From: Betaproteobacteria bacterium
GTDB taxonomy: Bacteria > Pseudomonadota > Gammaproteobacteria > Burkholderiales > Rhodocyclaceae
DNA: 34,177 nucleotides
Direction of reading: 5' to 3'
Assembly: GCA_016868295.1 (NCBI GenBank)
Contig: VGHJ01000030.1
Location: 1 to 34,177, forward strand
In this document: in pieces, positions 14,206-23,063 of the stretch
How the letters are laid out: each line of letters begins with the position of its first letter
Numbering within the stretch: position 1 is the first letter of the stretch
Made by a program: the position numbers and the translations under genes
The notes under the pieces: generated by a model
Databases searched by the model: none
What the model was told of the DNA's origin: nothing
What the model saw: only the letters and a program-made list of their open reading frames with translations

Positions 14206-15054
14206 ATGCCCACTCAGCCCGACAAGCCCGCACTGCCGCTCTCGGCCAGCATCGTCGTCTCGCTCGCCGTCGCCGCCACCATCGGCCTGGCCGACGTGGC
14301 CTATGTGCTCTCCGTCGCCGGCGGCGAGATCGGCGCGCGGCTCGTCGCCGTGCTGCCGATCTTCTTCCTCGCCGCGTTCGCCGCCGCGCAGATCGCCTTC
14401 TGGGCGCTGCGCGCCGCGGTGGGGGCGCTGATGCCGCTCGACATGCGCGGGCACGCCGTGTCGACGGGACTGACTTTTCTGCTGGCGGGCATCCTGCACT
14501 ACGCCGAGAGCAGCGGCGTGCAGCGTTTGCTGCACGAGCGCGCCGCGGCGGCCGCGGCAAGCTGTCCGCAGGGGATGGCGTGCCTGCCGCAGCCCAAGGC
14601 CGAGGCCCTGCAGGGCGCCGATGTCGAGGCGCGCCGCGCCGCCGCCGAGCGCGGCCTGCTCGACGCGACGCTGTTCGCCCAGCTCATGCGCGACCCCGAC
14701 GCCGACGTGCGCGCCACGCTGGCGCGTCGCGCCGACCTGCAGCAGGAACTGCTCGAGCGCATGGCGGGGGACCGTCACCCTGCGGTGCGCGCCGCCGCCG
14801 CGGCCTCGCCGCGCCTCTCCAACGCGATGTTCAACACCCTGGCCATCGACCGCGACGATGGCGTGCGCCTCGCCGTGGCGCGCAACCGCAACGCGCCGCC
14901 GACGGCGCTCGCCATCCTCGCCGTGATGCGCTCAGCCGAGCTGCGCGAGCTGGTCGCCGCCCATCCGCGCGCCAGCGAGCCGGTGCTCGAGCGCCTGCTC
15001 GACGGCAGCGGCGACGATGCGGAGCGGCTGGCGCTGCAGAGACTGGGACGATAG
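14206..15054 (+). CDS. Membrane-anchored LRV/HEAT-like repeat protein
   Basis: A 282-residue protein. The first ~105 residues hold three hydrophobic segments (about 13-35, 43-63 and 82-100). A linker carries two cysteines ([10 protein letters not shown]). From about residue 160 come tandem ~24-residue units of the form D-x-VR-x-x-[LV]A-x-[RN]-x-x-x-P..L ([39 protein letters not shown]). These match leucine-rich-repeat-variant/HEAT-like solenoids, which bind proteins. The start is the ATG just after TATAAT. It converges on bdhA with 8 bp between stops. Partner and role unknown. Confidence 0.8.
   Translation: MPTQPDKPALPLSASIVVSLAVAATIGLADVAYVLSVAGGEIGARLVAVLPIFFLAAFAAAQIAFWALRAAVGALMPLDMRGHAVSTGLTFLLAGILHYAESSGVQRLLHERAAAAAASCPQGMACLPQPKAEALQGADVEARRAAAERGLLDATLFAQLMRDPDADVRATLARRADLQQELLERMAGDRHPAVRAAAAASPRLSNAMFNTLAIDRDDGVRLAVARNRNAPPTALAILAVMRSAELRELVAAHPRASEPVLERLLDGSGDDAERLALQRLGR
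14468..14477 (-). repeat. AAAGTCAGTC word, copy 3
   Basis: Exact decamer on the minus strand inside the LRV-protein gene (plus strand reads GACTGACTTT, coding GLTF). Confidence 0.6.
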
Positions 15055-15062
15055 GCGGGGGG

Positions 15063-15848
<786 letters not shown>

Positions 15849-15868
15849 GTTCCGATCGGGCCGAGGAA

Positions 15869-16642
15869 TCAGCGCGCTGTATAGCCGCCGTCGATCACCA
15901 GCTCGCTGCCGGTGACGAACTTGGCCTCTTCCGAGGCGAGGTAGAGGATGCCGTGGGCGACGTCATCGGGCTCGCCCAGGGTGCCGAGCGGGTGCAGCTT
16001 GGACATGGCGCTGTGCACCGCCTCCGGCTGGACCCCGGGCACCTGGGTGCCGGCTTCGAGCATCGGCGTCCAGATGAAGCCGGGGTGCACCGAGTTGACG
16101 CGGATGCGGTCCTCGGCGAAGGCCAGCGCATCGGTCTTGCTCATGATGCGGATGGCGCCCTTCGAGGCATGGTAGGCGGCGACGTTGTGCGAGCCGACGA
16201 TGCCGTAGACCGAGGAGAGGTTGACGATGCTGCCGCCGCCGGCGCGGCGCATCAGGGGCACGGCGTGCTTGGTGCAGAAGAACGTGCCCTTGGCGTTGGT
16301 GGCCATCACCTTGTCCCATTCGGCTTCGGTGGTTTCCTCGGCGGTGCCGTTGGCGCCGGAGATGCCGGCGTTGTTCACCAGGATGTCCACGCGGCCGAAT
16401 TCCTTCGCCGCCTCGGCGAAGACGGCGGCGACCGCGGCCTCCTGCGAGACGTCGAGCGTCCAGGCGCGCGCCCGGCCGCCCTCGGCACGGATCGCCTCGG
16501 CGACGGCTTCCGCTTCCCGGCCGTTCACGTCGGTCACCGCCACCGCGGCGCCCTCGCGCGCCAGCAGCAGCGCGGTGGCGCGGCCGATGCCCTGCGCCGC
16601 GCCCGTGACGACGGCCACCTTGTCCTGTACGCGTCCCATCAT
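15869..16642 (-). CDS. Classical SDR oxidoreductase
   Basis: A 257-residue NAD(P)-dependent SDR with TGAAQGIG (13-20), NNAGISG (90-96), catalytic S143/S144, Y157 and K161, and the C-terminal IDGGYTAR. Asp38 after strand 2 (VAVTDVNG) favours NAD over NADP. The substrate loop (WTPMLEAGTQVPGVQPE) resembles secondary-alcohol or cyclic-alcohol dehydrogenases of the family. It lies between iclR and bdhA in one transcript and probably oxidises an alcohol intermediate of the pathway encoded on both sides of the regulator. Confidence 0.9.
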   Translation of the reverse strand: MMGRVQDKVAVVTGAAQGIGRATALLLAREGAAVAVTDVNGREAEAVAEAIRAEGGRARAWTLDVSQEAAVAAVFAEAAKEFGRVDILVNNAGISGANGTAEETTEAEWDKVMATNAKGTFFCTKHAVPLMRRAGGGSIVNLSSVYGIVGSHNVAAYHASKGAIRIMSKTDALAFAEDRIRVNSVHPGFIWTPMLEAGTQVPGVQPEAVHSAMSKLHPLGTLGEPDDVAHGILYLASEEAKFVTGSELVIDGGYTAR

Positions 16643-16667
16643 GCTCCCCTTGGCTGACTGATTGCGC

Positions 16668-17495
16668 TCATTCTAGCGTTTGGCCGTCGTGGCCGTTCTT
16701 GACCGGGCGCAAGGATTGATACGGCGGGAAGCTGTCGGCCAGGCGGGCCGCCGAGCGGCGCAGGGCGGGCTGGCCGCGCAGCATCTCTTTCAGCGGCAGG
16801 CGCGAGGCGGGCGCATGCACGGCGAGCGCCGCCGGCACGCTGCGCGTCTTGCTCTCGACGGGAACGGCGACGCAGACCATGCCTTCCAGATATTCCTCGT
16901 TGTCCGTGCTGAGGCGCTCGCGGCGGATCCTGCGCAGTTCCTGCTCGAAGGCGTGGCGGTCGGTGATGGTGTTGGCGGTGTGGCGCTCGAAGCTCAGGGC
17001 GTCGAGGATGCGCTTGCGCTCGCGCGAGGGCAGCAGGGCGATGAGCAGCTTGCCGCTCGCGCTGCAGTGCGCCGGCACGCGCGAGCCGCTCTGGAAATGC
17101 AGCCTGAGCGGCCAGTTGGCCTCGACGCGGTCGAGGTATACCACCTCGGTGCCGTCGATCAGGGTGAGATTGCAGGTCTCGTTGAACTCCTTCACCAGCG
17201 ACTGCAGGATGGCGTGGCGCGGCGCGCGCCAGGCCGGATGGGTCATGGATTTCATGGCGAGGCTGGCCAGGCGCGGGCCGGGGGCAAAGCGCCGGCCCTC
17301 GGCTTCGCGCGCCAGCATGCCTGCGTCCACCAGCAGGTTGGCAATGCGGTGCACGGTCGGCTTGGGCATGCCGCTCGCTTCCATGATGTCGACCAGTCCG
17401 AGCGGGACGTCGGCATTGGCGACGAGTTCGAGCACCGTGAGGGCGCGCAGGGTGGCGGAGGATTCCCGCTTCAGGTTCAGGTCTTCGCTTGACAT
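16668..17495 (-). CDS. IclR-family transcriptional regulator
   Basis: A 275-residue regulator. The N-terminal winged helix-turn-helix (about 14-70) includes LGLVDIMEASGMPKPTVHRIANLL. The effector domain (about 85-255) contains FNETCNLTLIDGTEVVYLDRVE, HCSASGKLLIALL and the conserved GMVCVAVPV. IclR proteins respond to small organic acids and often sit divergent to the pathway they control. Here the gene faces xsc across 88 bp and leads two SDR genes. The intergenic region has a 10-bp direct repeat at 30-bp spacing that could be its operator. No clear ribosome site precedes the ATG. Confidence 0.92.
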   Translation of the reverse strand: MSSEDLNLKRESSATLRALTVLELVANADVPLGLVDIMEASGMPKPTVHRIANLLVDAGMLAREAEGRRFAPGPRLASLAMKSMTHPAWRAPRHAILQSLVKEFNETCNLTLIDGTEVVYLDRVEANWPLRLHFQSGSRVPAHCSASGKLLIALLPSRERKRILDALSFERHTANTITDRHAFEQELRRIRRERLSTDNEEYLEGMVCVAVPVESKTRSVPAALAVHAPASRLPLKEMLRGQPALRRSAARLADSFPPYQSLRPVKNGHDGQTLE

Positions 17496-17583
17496 AAATA
17501 GCCAAAAATGGAACTGATGATCTCATTATTGCCATAAATGAAGCCTCATGCAATGATTTGTCAAACAGAGCGTAGGAGTCGGC
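17496..17583. promoter_or_regulatory. Divergent iclR/xsc control region
   Basis: An AT-rich 88 bp. Direct repeats GCCAAAAATG (17501-17510) and GCCATAAATG (17531-17540) differ by one base and are exactly 30 bp apart, about three helical turns. A plausible xsc promoter is TTGCCA (17529-17534), 17 bp, AATGAT (17552-17557), then the ribosome site AGGAG at 17574-17578. A plausible iclR promoter overlaps it on the minus strand: TTGCAT (17553-17548), 17 bp, AATAAT (17530-17525). A regulator bound to the repeats would cover both. Confidence 0.5.
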
Positions 17584-19359
17584 ATGGCCGGTGGCGCGAA
17601 ATCCCCTTCCTTCCGGCAGCGCATGACGCCGAGCGAGGCCCTCGTGGAGACCCTCGTCGCGCAAGGCGTGCGCGACGTCTTCGGCATCGTCGGATCGGCC
17701 TACATGGATGCCCTCGATCTTTTCCCTGCGGCCGGCATCCGCTTCATTCCCACGGTGCACGAGCAGGGCGCGGCGCACATGGCCGACGGCTACGCGCGCG
17801 TCTCCGGCCGCCACGGCGTCTGCATCGCGCAGAACGGGCCGGGCGTCACCAACTTCGTCACGGCGGTGGCCGCCGCCTACTGGGCGCACAGCCCGCTGGT
17901 GGTGATCACGCCGGAGACCGGTAGCGGGACCATGGGACTCGGCGGCTTCCAGGAGACCGACCAGTTGCCGATCTTCTCGAAGATTACCAAGTTCCAGGCC
18001 CACGTCAGCGGGCCGCAGCGCATGGCCGAGCTGGCCTCCCGCTGCTTCGACCGCGCCCTGCTGGAAATGGGGCCGGCCCAGCTCAACATCCCGCGCGACC
18101 ATTTCTACGGCGAGGCCGACTACGACATCGCCCAGCCGATCCGCATCGAACGCGGCGCCGGCGGCGAGCAGAGCCTCGACGAAGCGGCGGCGCTGCTCGC
18201 CGGCGCGAAATTTCCGGTGATCGTCTCCGGCGGCGGCGTGGTGATGGCCGACGGGGTGGACGCCTGCCTGAAACTCGCCGAGCGGCTCGACGCGCCGGTG
18301 GTGACGAGCTACCTGCACAACGACGCCTTCCCGGCGACGCACCCGCTGTGCTGCGGCCCGCTCGGCTACCAGGGCTCCAAGGCGGCCATGAAGCTGATCG
18401 CGCAGGCCGACGTGGTGCTGGCGCTGGGCACGCGCCTCGGCCCCTTCGGCACGCTGCCGCAGCGCGGCCTCGACTACTGGCCGAAGGAGGCGAAGATCAT
18501 CCAGGTGGACGCCGACGCAAAGATGCTCGGCCTGGTGAAGAAGATTTCCGTCGGCCTGTGCGCCGACGCGAAGGCCGCCGCCGAGGCGCTGCTGGCGAGG
18601 CTGTCGTCGCGCGAACTGGCCTGCACGAAAAACCGCAAGCAGCGCCGCGCCGACATCGCACGGGAGAAGGCCGCCTGGGAGGCCGAACTCGACGCCTGGC
18701 CGCAGGAGCGCGACCCGTGGAGCATCGAGGTGGCGAAAGACAGCCCGGCCATGCACCCGCGCCAGATGCTGCGTGAACTGGAGCGCGCGATGCCGGCCGA
18801 CGCCATGGTGTCCACCGACATCGGCAACATCTGCTCGGTGGCCAACAGCTACCTGCGCTTCGACAAGCCGCGCAGTTTCTTCGCGGCGATGAGCTTCGGC
18901 AACTGCGGCTACGCCTTTCCGGCCGTCATCGGCGCCAAGCTGGCTGCCCCGCAACGCCCGGCCGTGGCCTACGTCGGCGACGGCGCCTGGGGCATGAGCT
19001 TCGGCGAGCTGCTCACCTGCGTGCGCGAGAGGATTCCCGTCACGGCGGTGGTGTTCCACAACATGCAATGGGGCGCCGAGAAGAAGAACCAGGTCGACTT
19101 CTACGGCAACCGCTTCGTCGGCTCCAATCTGGAGAACCCCAGCTTCGCGGCGATCGCCCGTGCCATGGGCGCCGAGGGTGTCGTGGTTGACAAGCTCTCC
19201 GATGCCGGCCCGGCGCTCGCCGCCGCCTGCGCGGCGCAGAAGGAAGGCAAGACCACCGTGCTGGAAATGATGGTGACGCGCGAGCTGGGCGACCCTTTCC
19301 GCCGCGATGCGCTGCGAAAGCCGGTGCGGCTGCTGGAAAAATACAAAGGTTGCATGTAA
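17584..19359 (+). CDS. xsc: Sulfoacetaldehyde acetyltransferase-like ThDP enzyme
   Basis: A 591-residue ThDP enzyme. Xsc converts sulfoacetaldehyde and phosphate to acetyl phosphate and sulfite. From family knowledge, long stretches match Xsc: MTPSEALVETLVAQGV, MGLGGFQE, PLGYQGSKAAMKLIAQADV, QWGAEKKNQVDFY and ELGDPFRRDAL near the C-terminus. The catalytic Glu is E60 in VHEQGAAHMADGYARVSG; the cofactor motif is GDGAWGM ending at the Asn of FHNMQWG. The first ATG is chosen because AGGAG lies 5 nt upstream. Odd: no pta, sulfite dehydrogenase or taurine/isethionate gene is nearby, so the natural aldehyde may differ. It is the first gene of a plus-strand operon. Confidence 0.87.
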   Translation: MAGGAKSPSFRQRMTPSEALVETLVAQGVRDVFGIVGSAYMDALDLFPAAGIRFIPTVHEQGAAHMADGYARVSGRHGVCIAQNGPGVTNFVTAVAAAYWAHSPLVVITPETGSGTMGLGGFQETDQLPIFSKITKFQAHVSGPQRMAELASRCFDRALLEMGPAQLNIPRDHFYGEADYDIAQPIRIERGAGGEQSLDEAAALLAGAKFPVIVSGGGVVMADGVDACLKLAERLDAPVVTSYLHNDAFPATHPLCCGPLGYQGSKAAMKLIAQADVVLALGTRLGPFGTLPQRGLDYWPKEAKIIQVDADAKMLGLVKKISVGLCADAKAAAEALLARLSSRELACTKNRKQRRADIAREKAAWEAELDAWPQERDPWSIEVAKDSPAMHPRQMLRELERAMPADAMVSTDIGNICSVANSYLRFDKPRSFFAAMSFGNCGYAFPAVIGAKLAAPQRPAVAYVGDGAWGMSFGELLTCVRERIPVTAVVFHNMQWGAEKKNQVDFYGNRFVGSNLENPSFAAIARAMGAEGVVVDKLSDAGPALAAACAAQKEGKTTVLEMMVTRELGDPFRRDALRKPVRLLEKYKGCM

Positions 19360-19369
19360 GGAGAACGCA

Positions 19370-21121
19370 ATGGCGGAAATCAGCGGCGGCGAGGTGATCG
19401 CCCGCATGTTGCAGAAGGAGGGCGTCGAGAAGGTCTTCGGCATCATCGACGGTACCTATTTCGGCTTCTATTCGGCGTTGCACCGGCTCGGCATCGAGAT
19501 CGTCACGCCGCGCCACGAGAGCTGCGCCGCGCATATGGCCGGCGCCTACGCGCGGCTGACGGGAAAACTCGGCGTCTGCATGGCGAGCAACGGTCCCGGC
19601 GTGGCCAACCTCCTGCCTGGCCTGGTGGTGGAGCAGGCCGAGGGCAACCGCGTGCTCGCCATCACCAGCGCGCGCCGGCCCGGCATCATGTACCCCGACC
19701 GCGGCGGCGCCTACCAGTGCTTCGATCAGAGCGGCGTCATCGGCAGGATCGGCAAGTGGAGCGCGGCGGCCTCCTCCTTCGAGCGCGTGCCGGAGCTGGT
19801 GCGGAAGGCCCTGCGCAAGAGCTGGGAGGGCCGTCCCGGCGTGGTGCATGTGGATGTGCCCGAGAACATCATGAACGGCAAGGTGAAGGCCGACGTCGCC
19901 TTCTGGATGCCGCAGCAGTACCGCACGGCCGATCCCCTGACCCCGACCGCAGAGCAGGTGGTACGCGCGGCGGAATTGCTCGTCGCCGCCCAGGCACCGA
20001 TGATCCACGTCGGCAGCGGCGTCGTGCATGCGGGTGCGTATGAAGCGCTGGCGCGCGTGGCGGAGCTGCTGCAGGCGCCGGTGACGACGAGCTGGGCGGC
20101 GCGCGGCGCGCTGCCGGAGACTTCGCCGCTGGCCATGCCGATGCCGCACGTCAAGGTGAACCACCAGGTGCGCAACGACGCCGACGTCGCGCTCATCGTC
20201 GGCTCGCGCCTGGGCGAGACCGACTGGTGGGGCAAACCGCCCTACTGGCGCCACCCCTCCGAGCAGAAAACCATCCAGGTCGACCTCGACCCCGACATCC
20301 TCGGACTCAACAAGCCGGCCGACCTCGCCATCCAGACCGACGCGAAGCGCTTCCTCGAGCTGCTCGGCGACGAACTGGCGCGGCGCAAGGCGGACATCGA
20401 TGTCGAGCCGCGCCGCGCCCGCCTCGCCGGCTACGCGAAAGCCATGGCCGAGGACCGCGCTGGCTGGGACAAGGCGCTCTCCGACATGGCCATTCCGATG
20501 CACCCGGCGCACATCGCCACAGTCTGCGACGAGGTGTTCCCGAAGGATACGGTGCTGGTGGCCGACGGCGGCAACGCCACCATCTGGGCCATGTTCTACC
20601 ATCGGGCCAACGTGCCCAACCGCATCGTGTCGACCTTCAAGTTCGGCATGCTCGGCGCCGGCATGGCGCAGGCGGTGGGTGCGGCCGTGGCGCGGCCGGG
20701 CCGGCCGGTGTGCTGCATCATCGGCGACGGCGCCTTCGGCTTCCATCCGCAGGAAGTCGAGACCGCCGTGCGCAACAAGGCGCAGGTGATCTACATCGTG
20801 CTGTGCGACAAGCAGTGGGGCATGGTGAAGATGAACCAGCAGTTCATGCTGCGGCCGTTCAAGACCCTGCTCTTCAAGCACCTCGACCCCGAGGAGACCA
20901 TCAAGGCCGACCTCGGCGAGATCGCCTTCGACAAGCTGGGCGAGTCGATGGGCGCCCATGGCGAGCGCGTGTCCGATCCGCGGGAACTCAAGCCGGCGCT
21001 GCAGCGTGCCATCCAGTCCGGCCGCTGCTCAGTGGTGCATGTCGACGTCGACCCGGTCAAGCATATGTGGGCGCCGGGGCTGATGCACTTCAAGAAGATG
21101 CACGAGGAGCCGAAGGGCTAG
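19370..21121 (+). CDS. ThDP-dependent acetolactate synthase-like enzyme
   Basis: A 583-residue three-domain ThDP enzyme of the acetolactate synthase/benzoylformate decarboxylase superfamily. The PYR domain has E50 in PRHESCAAHMAGAYARLTG, the central domain contains HVGSGVVHAGAYEAL, and the PP domain has GDGAFGF (GDG at 452-454). The residue 26 positions later, normally the Asn that ligates Mg, is Asp480 (LCDKQWGMV). GGAG directly follows the xsc stop, 6 nt before the ATG, so the two are co-expressed. It could decarboxylate a 2-oxo acid to feed Xsc or condense two carbonyl compounds; neither can be decided from sequence. Confidence 0.85.
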   Translation: MAEISGGEVIARMLQKEGVEKVFGIIDGTYFGFYSALHRLGIEIVTPRHESCAAHMAGAYARLTGKLGVCMASNGPGVANLLPGLVVEQAEGNRVLAITSARRPGIMYPDRGGAYQCFDQSGVIGRIGKWSAAASSFERVPELVRKALRKSWEGRPGVVHVDVPENIMNGKVKADVAFWMPQQYRTADPLTPTAEQVVRAAELLVAAQAPMIHVGSGVVHAGAYEALARVAELLQAPVTTSWAARGALPETSPLAMPMPHVKVNHQVRNDADVALIVGSRLGETDWWGKPPYWRHPSEQKTIQVDLDPDILGLNKPADLAIQTDAKRFLELLGDELARRKADIDVEPRRARLAGYAKAMAEDRAGWDKALSDMAIPMHPAHIATVCDEVFPKDTVLVADGGNATIWAMFYHRANVPNRIVSTFKFGMLGAGMAQAVGAAVARPGRPVCCIIGDGAFGFHPQEVETAVRNKAQVIYIVLCDKQWGMVKMNQQFMLRPFKTLLFKHLDPEETIKADLGEIAFDKLGESMGAHGERVSDPRELKPALQRAIQSGRCSVVHVDVDPVKHMWAPGLMHFKKMHEEPKG

Positions 21122-21128
21122 AAGTGTC

Positions 21129-21181
21129 GTCGTTCCCGCGAAAGCGGGAACCTAGTGGATTCCCGCTTTCGCGGGAATGAC
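21129..21181. repeat. Double palindromic repeat, dRS3-like, copy 1
   Basis: A 53-bp inverted repeat built of two hairpin units, GTTCCCGCGAAAGCGGGAAC (21132-21151) and ATTCCCGCTTTCGCGGGAAT (21159-21178), which also pair with each other. The second unit fits ATTCCC-N8-GGGAAT, the pattern known as dRS3 in Neisseria. It fills the gap between the second ThDP gene and the BASS gene and ends right before the latter's ribosome site. Confidence 0.8.
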
Positions 21182-21192
21182 AGGGGGCAAAC

Positions 21193-22098
21193 ATGAACGA
21201 AATGGACCTGGTCCGCCTGAACTTCAACCCGGGGTCGCTGTGGGCGCTGAACTTCATCATCGGCCTGGTGATGTTCGGCGTGGCGCTCGATCTCAAGGTG
21301 GCCGACTTCAAGGCGGTGCTGGTCATGCCGAAACCGGTGCTGATCGGGCTGACCGGCCAGTTCGTCCTGCTGCCGGCCTTCACCTTCCTGCTGGTGCTGG
21401 CGATCGGGCCGGCGCCGAGCGTCGCCCTCGGCATGATGCTGGTGGCGGCCTGCCCGGGCGGCAACATCTCCAACTTCCTCACGCACTACGCCCGCGGCAA
21501 CACCGCGCTGTCCATCACCATGACGGCGATCTCGACGGCGGTCGCGATCGTCATGACGCCGTTCAATCTGTCGCTGTGGGGCGGGCTGCACCCCGAGACG
21601 AGCCAGATCCTCAAGGCGGTGTCCCTCGACCCGCTGGAGATGCTGCTGGCGGTGTTCCTGCTGCTCGGCCTGCCGATGGCGGCGGGGATGTGGGTCGGCC
21701 ATCGCTTCCCGCGATTCGTCGAGCGCGCGCACAAGCCGGTGAAGATCTTCTCGCTCGCCGTGTTCGGCCTCTTCGTCATCGGCGCGCTGGCGGCGAACTG
21801 GCAGTACTTCCTCAAGTACGTCGGCTTCGTCGTCTTCGCCGTTTTCCTGCACAACGCGCTGGCGCTCTCCACCGGCTACTTCGCGGCGAAGGCAGCCAGA
21901 CTGCCCGAGCGCGACCGCCGCGCCGTGTCCATCGAGGTCGGCATCCAGAACTCCGCGCTCGGCCTCATCCTCATCTTCAACTTCTTCGACGGCCTCGGCG
22001 GCATGGCCATCGTCACGGCCTGGTGGGGCATCTGGCACATCATTTCGGGACTGACTGTGGCGACGTTCTGGTCGCGGAAGGAGCCGCCGGCGTCATGA
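21193..22098 (+). CDS. BASS-family (bile acid:Na+ symporter) carrier
   Basis: A 301-residue membrane protein with about nine to ten helices. BASS hallmarks are VMFGVALDLKVADF near the N-terminus, ACPGGNISNFLTHYARGN in the first crossover region and SIEVGIQNSALGLILIFNFF in the second. BASS proteins import organic anions (bile acids, pyruvate, pantothenate and others) with sodium. The ATG follows AGGGGG. Located after two ThDP enzymes, it probably imports the organic acid or sulfonate consumed by the pathway. Its stop overlaps the next start (ATGA). Confidence 0.9.
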   Translation: MNEMDLVRLNFNPGSLWALNFIIGLVMFGVALDLKVADFKAVLVMPKPVLIGLTGQFVLLPAFTFLLVLAIGPAPSVALGMMLVAACPGGNISNFLTHYARGNTALSITMTAISTAVAIVMTPFNLSLWGGLHPETSQILKAVSLDPLEMLLAVFLLLGLPMAAGMWVGHRFPRFVERAHKPVKIFSLAVFGLFVIGALAANWQYFLKYVGFVVFAVFLHNALALSTGYFAAKAARLPERDRRAVSIEVGIQNSALGLILIFNFFDGLGGMAIVTAWWGIWHIISGLTVATFWSRKEPPAS

Positions 22099-23063
22099 GC
22101 GGTCCTTCGGTCCTCGTCACCGGCGCCGGCGGCTACCTCGGCTCGCAGCTCGTCGCCGCGCTGGCGGCCGGTTGTGTAAAAGTCAGTCGCGTGGTGGCGG
22201 CGGACGTGCGTGAGACGCCGCCGGAGCGGCGCCTGCCCGGTGTCGAGTACGAGGTGGCCGACGTGCGCTCGCCGGCGCTGATTCCGCTCTTCGATCAGCA
22301 CAAGGTCGACACCGTGGTGCACCTGGCCTCGATCGTCACGCCCGGCCGGGACAGCAACCGCGCCTTCGAGTATTCGGTCGACGTCGAGGGCACCGAGAAC
22401 GTGCTCATCGCCTGCAGCACCACCGGCGTGAAGAAGATCGTCGTCAGCTCGAGCGGCGCTGCCTACGGCTACCATGCCGACAACCCGGCCTGGCTGACCG
22501 AGGACTGCCCGCTGCGCGGCAACGAGGCCTTCGCCTACGCCCATCACAAGCGTCTCGTGGAGGAGATGCTGGCGCGCTGGCGCGCCGAGCATCCCGAGCT
22601 GAAGCAGGTGGTGTTCCGCATCGGCACCATCCTCGGCGAGACGGTGAGGAATCAGATCACCGACCTGTTCGAGAAGCCGCGCCTGCTGGCGATTCGCGGC
22701 TCCGACAGCCCCTTCGTCTTCATCTGGGACCGGGACGTCGTCGGCTGCCTGCTGCGCGCCATCGGGAGCGACAAGGCGGGCATCTACAACGTCGCCGGCG
22801 ACGGCGTGCTGACGATCCACGAGATCGCCGCGAAGCTGGGCAAGCGCTGTCTGGTGCTGCCGGCCGGCCTGCTGCGTTTCGCCCTCTCCGTGCTGAAGGC
22901 GCTCGGCCTGACGCGATACGGGCCCGAGCAGCTGGATTTCCTGCGCTACCGCCCGGTGCTCGACAACACGCGCCTGAAAACCGAATTCGGCTACGTGCCG
23001 CGGCTCAGCTCGACGCAGGTCTTCGATCTCTATCTTGAGGCGCGTCGCAGGCGTGGCGCGTAA
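22095..23063 (+). CDS. NAD-dependent epimerase/dehydratase-like SDR
   Basis: A 322-residue extended SDR. The Rossmann motif is TGAGGYLGS (9-17) with Asp38 (AADVRE) favouring NAD. VVHLAS, SSSGAAYG (118-125) and the YxxxK pair Y148/K152 (FAYAHHKRL) follow. The C-terminal half has AGIYNVAGDGVLTIHEIAAKLG and LRYRPVLDNTRLKTEFGY, typical of epimerases, sugar-nucleotide enzymes and 3-beta-hydroxysteroid dehydrogenase-like members. In this catabolic operon an alcohol dehydrogenase or hydroxysteroid-type activity is as likely as epimerisation. The ATG overlaps the BASS stop. Confidence 0.88.
   Translation: MSGPSVLVTGAGGYLGSQLVAALAAGCVKVSRVVAADVRETPPERRLPGVEYEVADVRSPALIPLFDQHKVDTVVHLASIVTPGRDSNRAFEYSVDVEGTENVLIACSTTGVKKIVVSSSGAAYGYHADNPAWLTEDCPLRGNEAFAYAHHKRLVEEMLARWRAEHPELKQVVFRIGTILGETVRNQITDLFEKPRLLAIRGSDSPFVFIWDRDVVGCLLRAIGSDKAGIYNVAGDGVLTIHEIAAKLGKRCLVLPAGLLRFALSVLKALGLTRYGPEQLDFLRYRPVLDNTRLKTEFGYVPRLSSTQVFDLYLEARRRRGA
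22179..22188 (+). repeat. AAAGTCAGTC word, copy 4
   Basis: Exact decamer in the epimerase-like gene, on its coding strand, where it codes KVS. Confidence 0.6.

Noticed and set aside
17584..19359. Calling the Xsc-like gene a biosynthetic acetolactate synthase
   Set aside because: No small regulatory subunit gene follows, and the QWGAEKKNQVDFY and ELGDPFRRDAL stretches are Xsc-type.
16639..19446. A 935-codon minus frame across iclR and xsc
   Set aside because: It is antisense to xsc and out of frame with iclR. It has no recognisable domain and it crosses the divergent promoter region.
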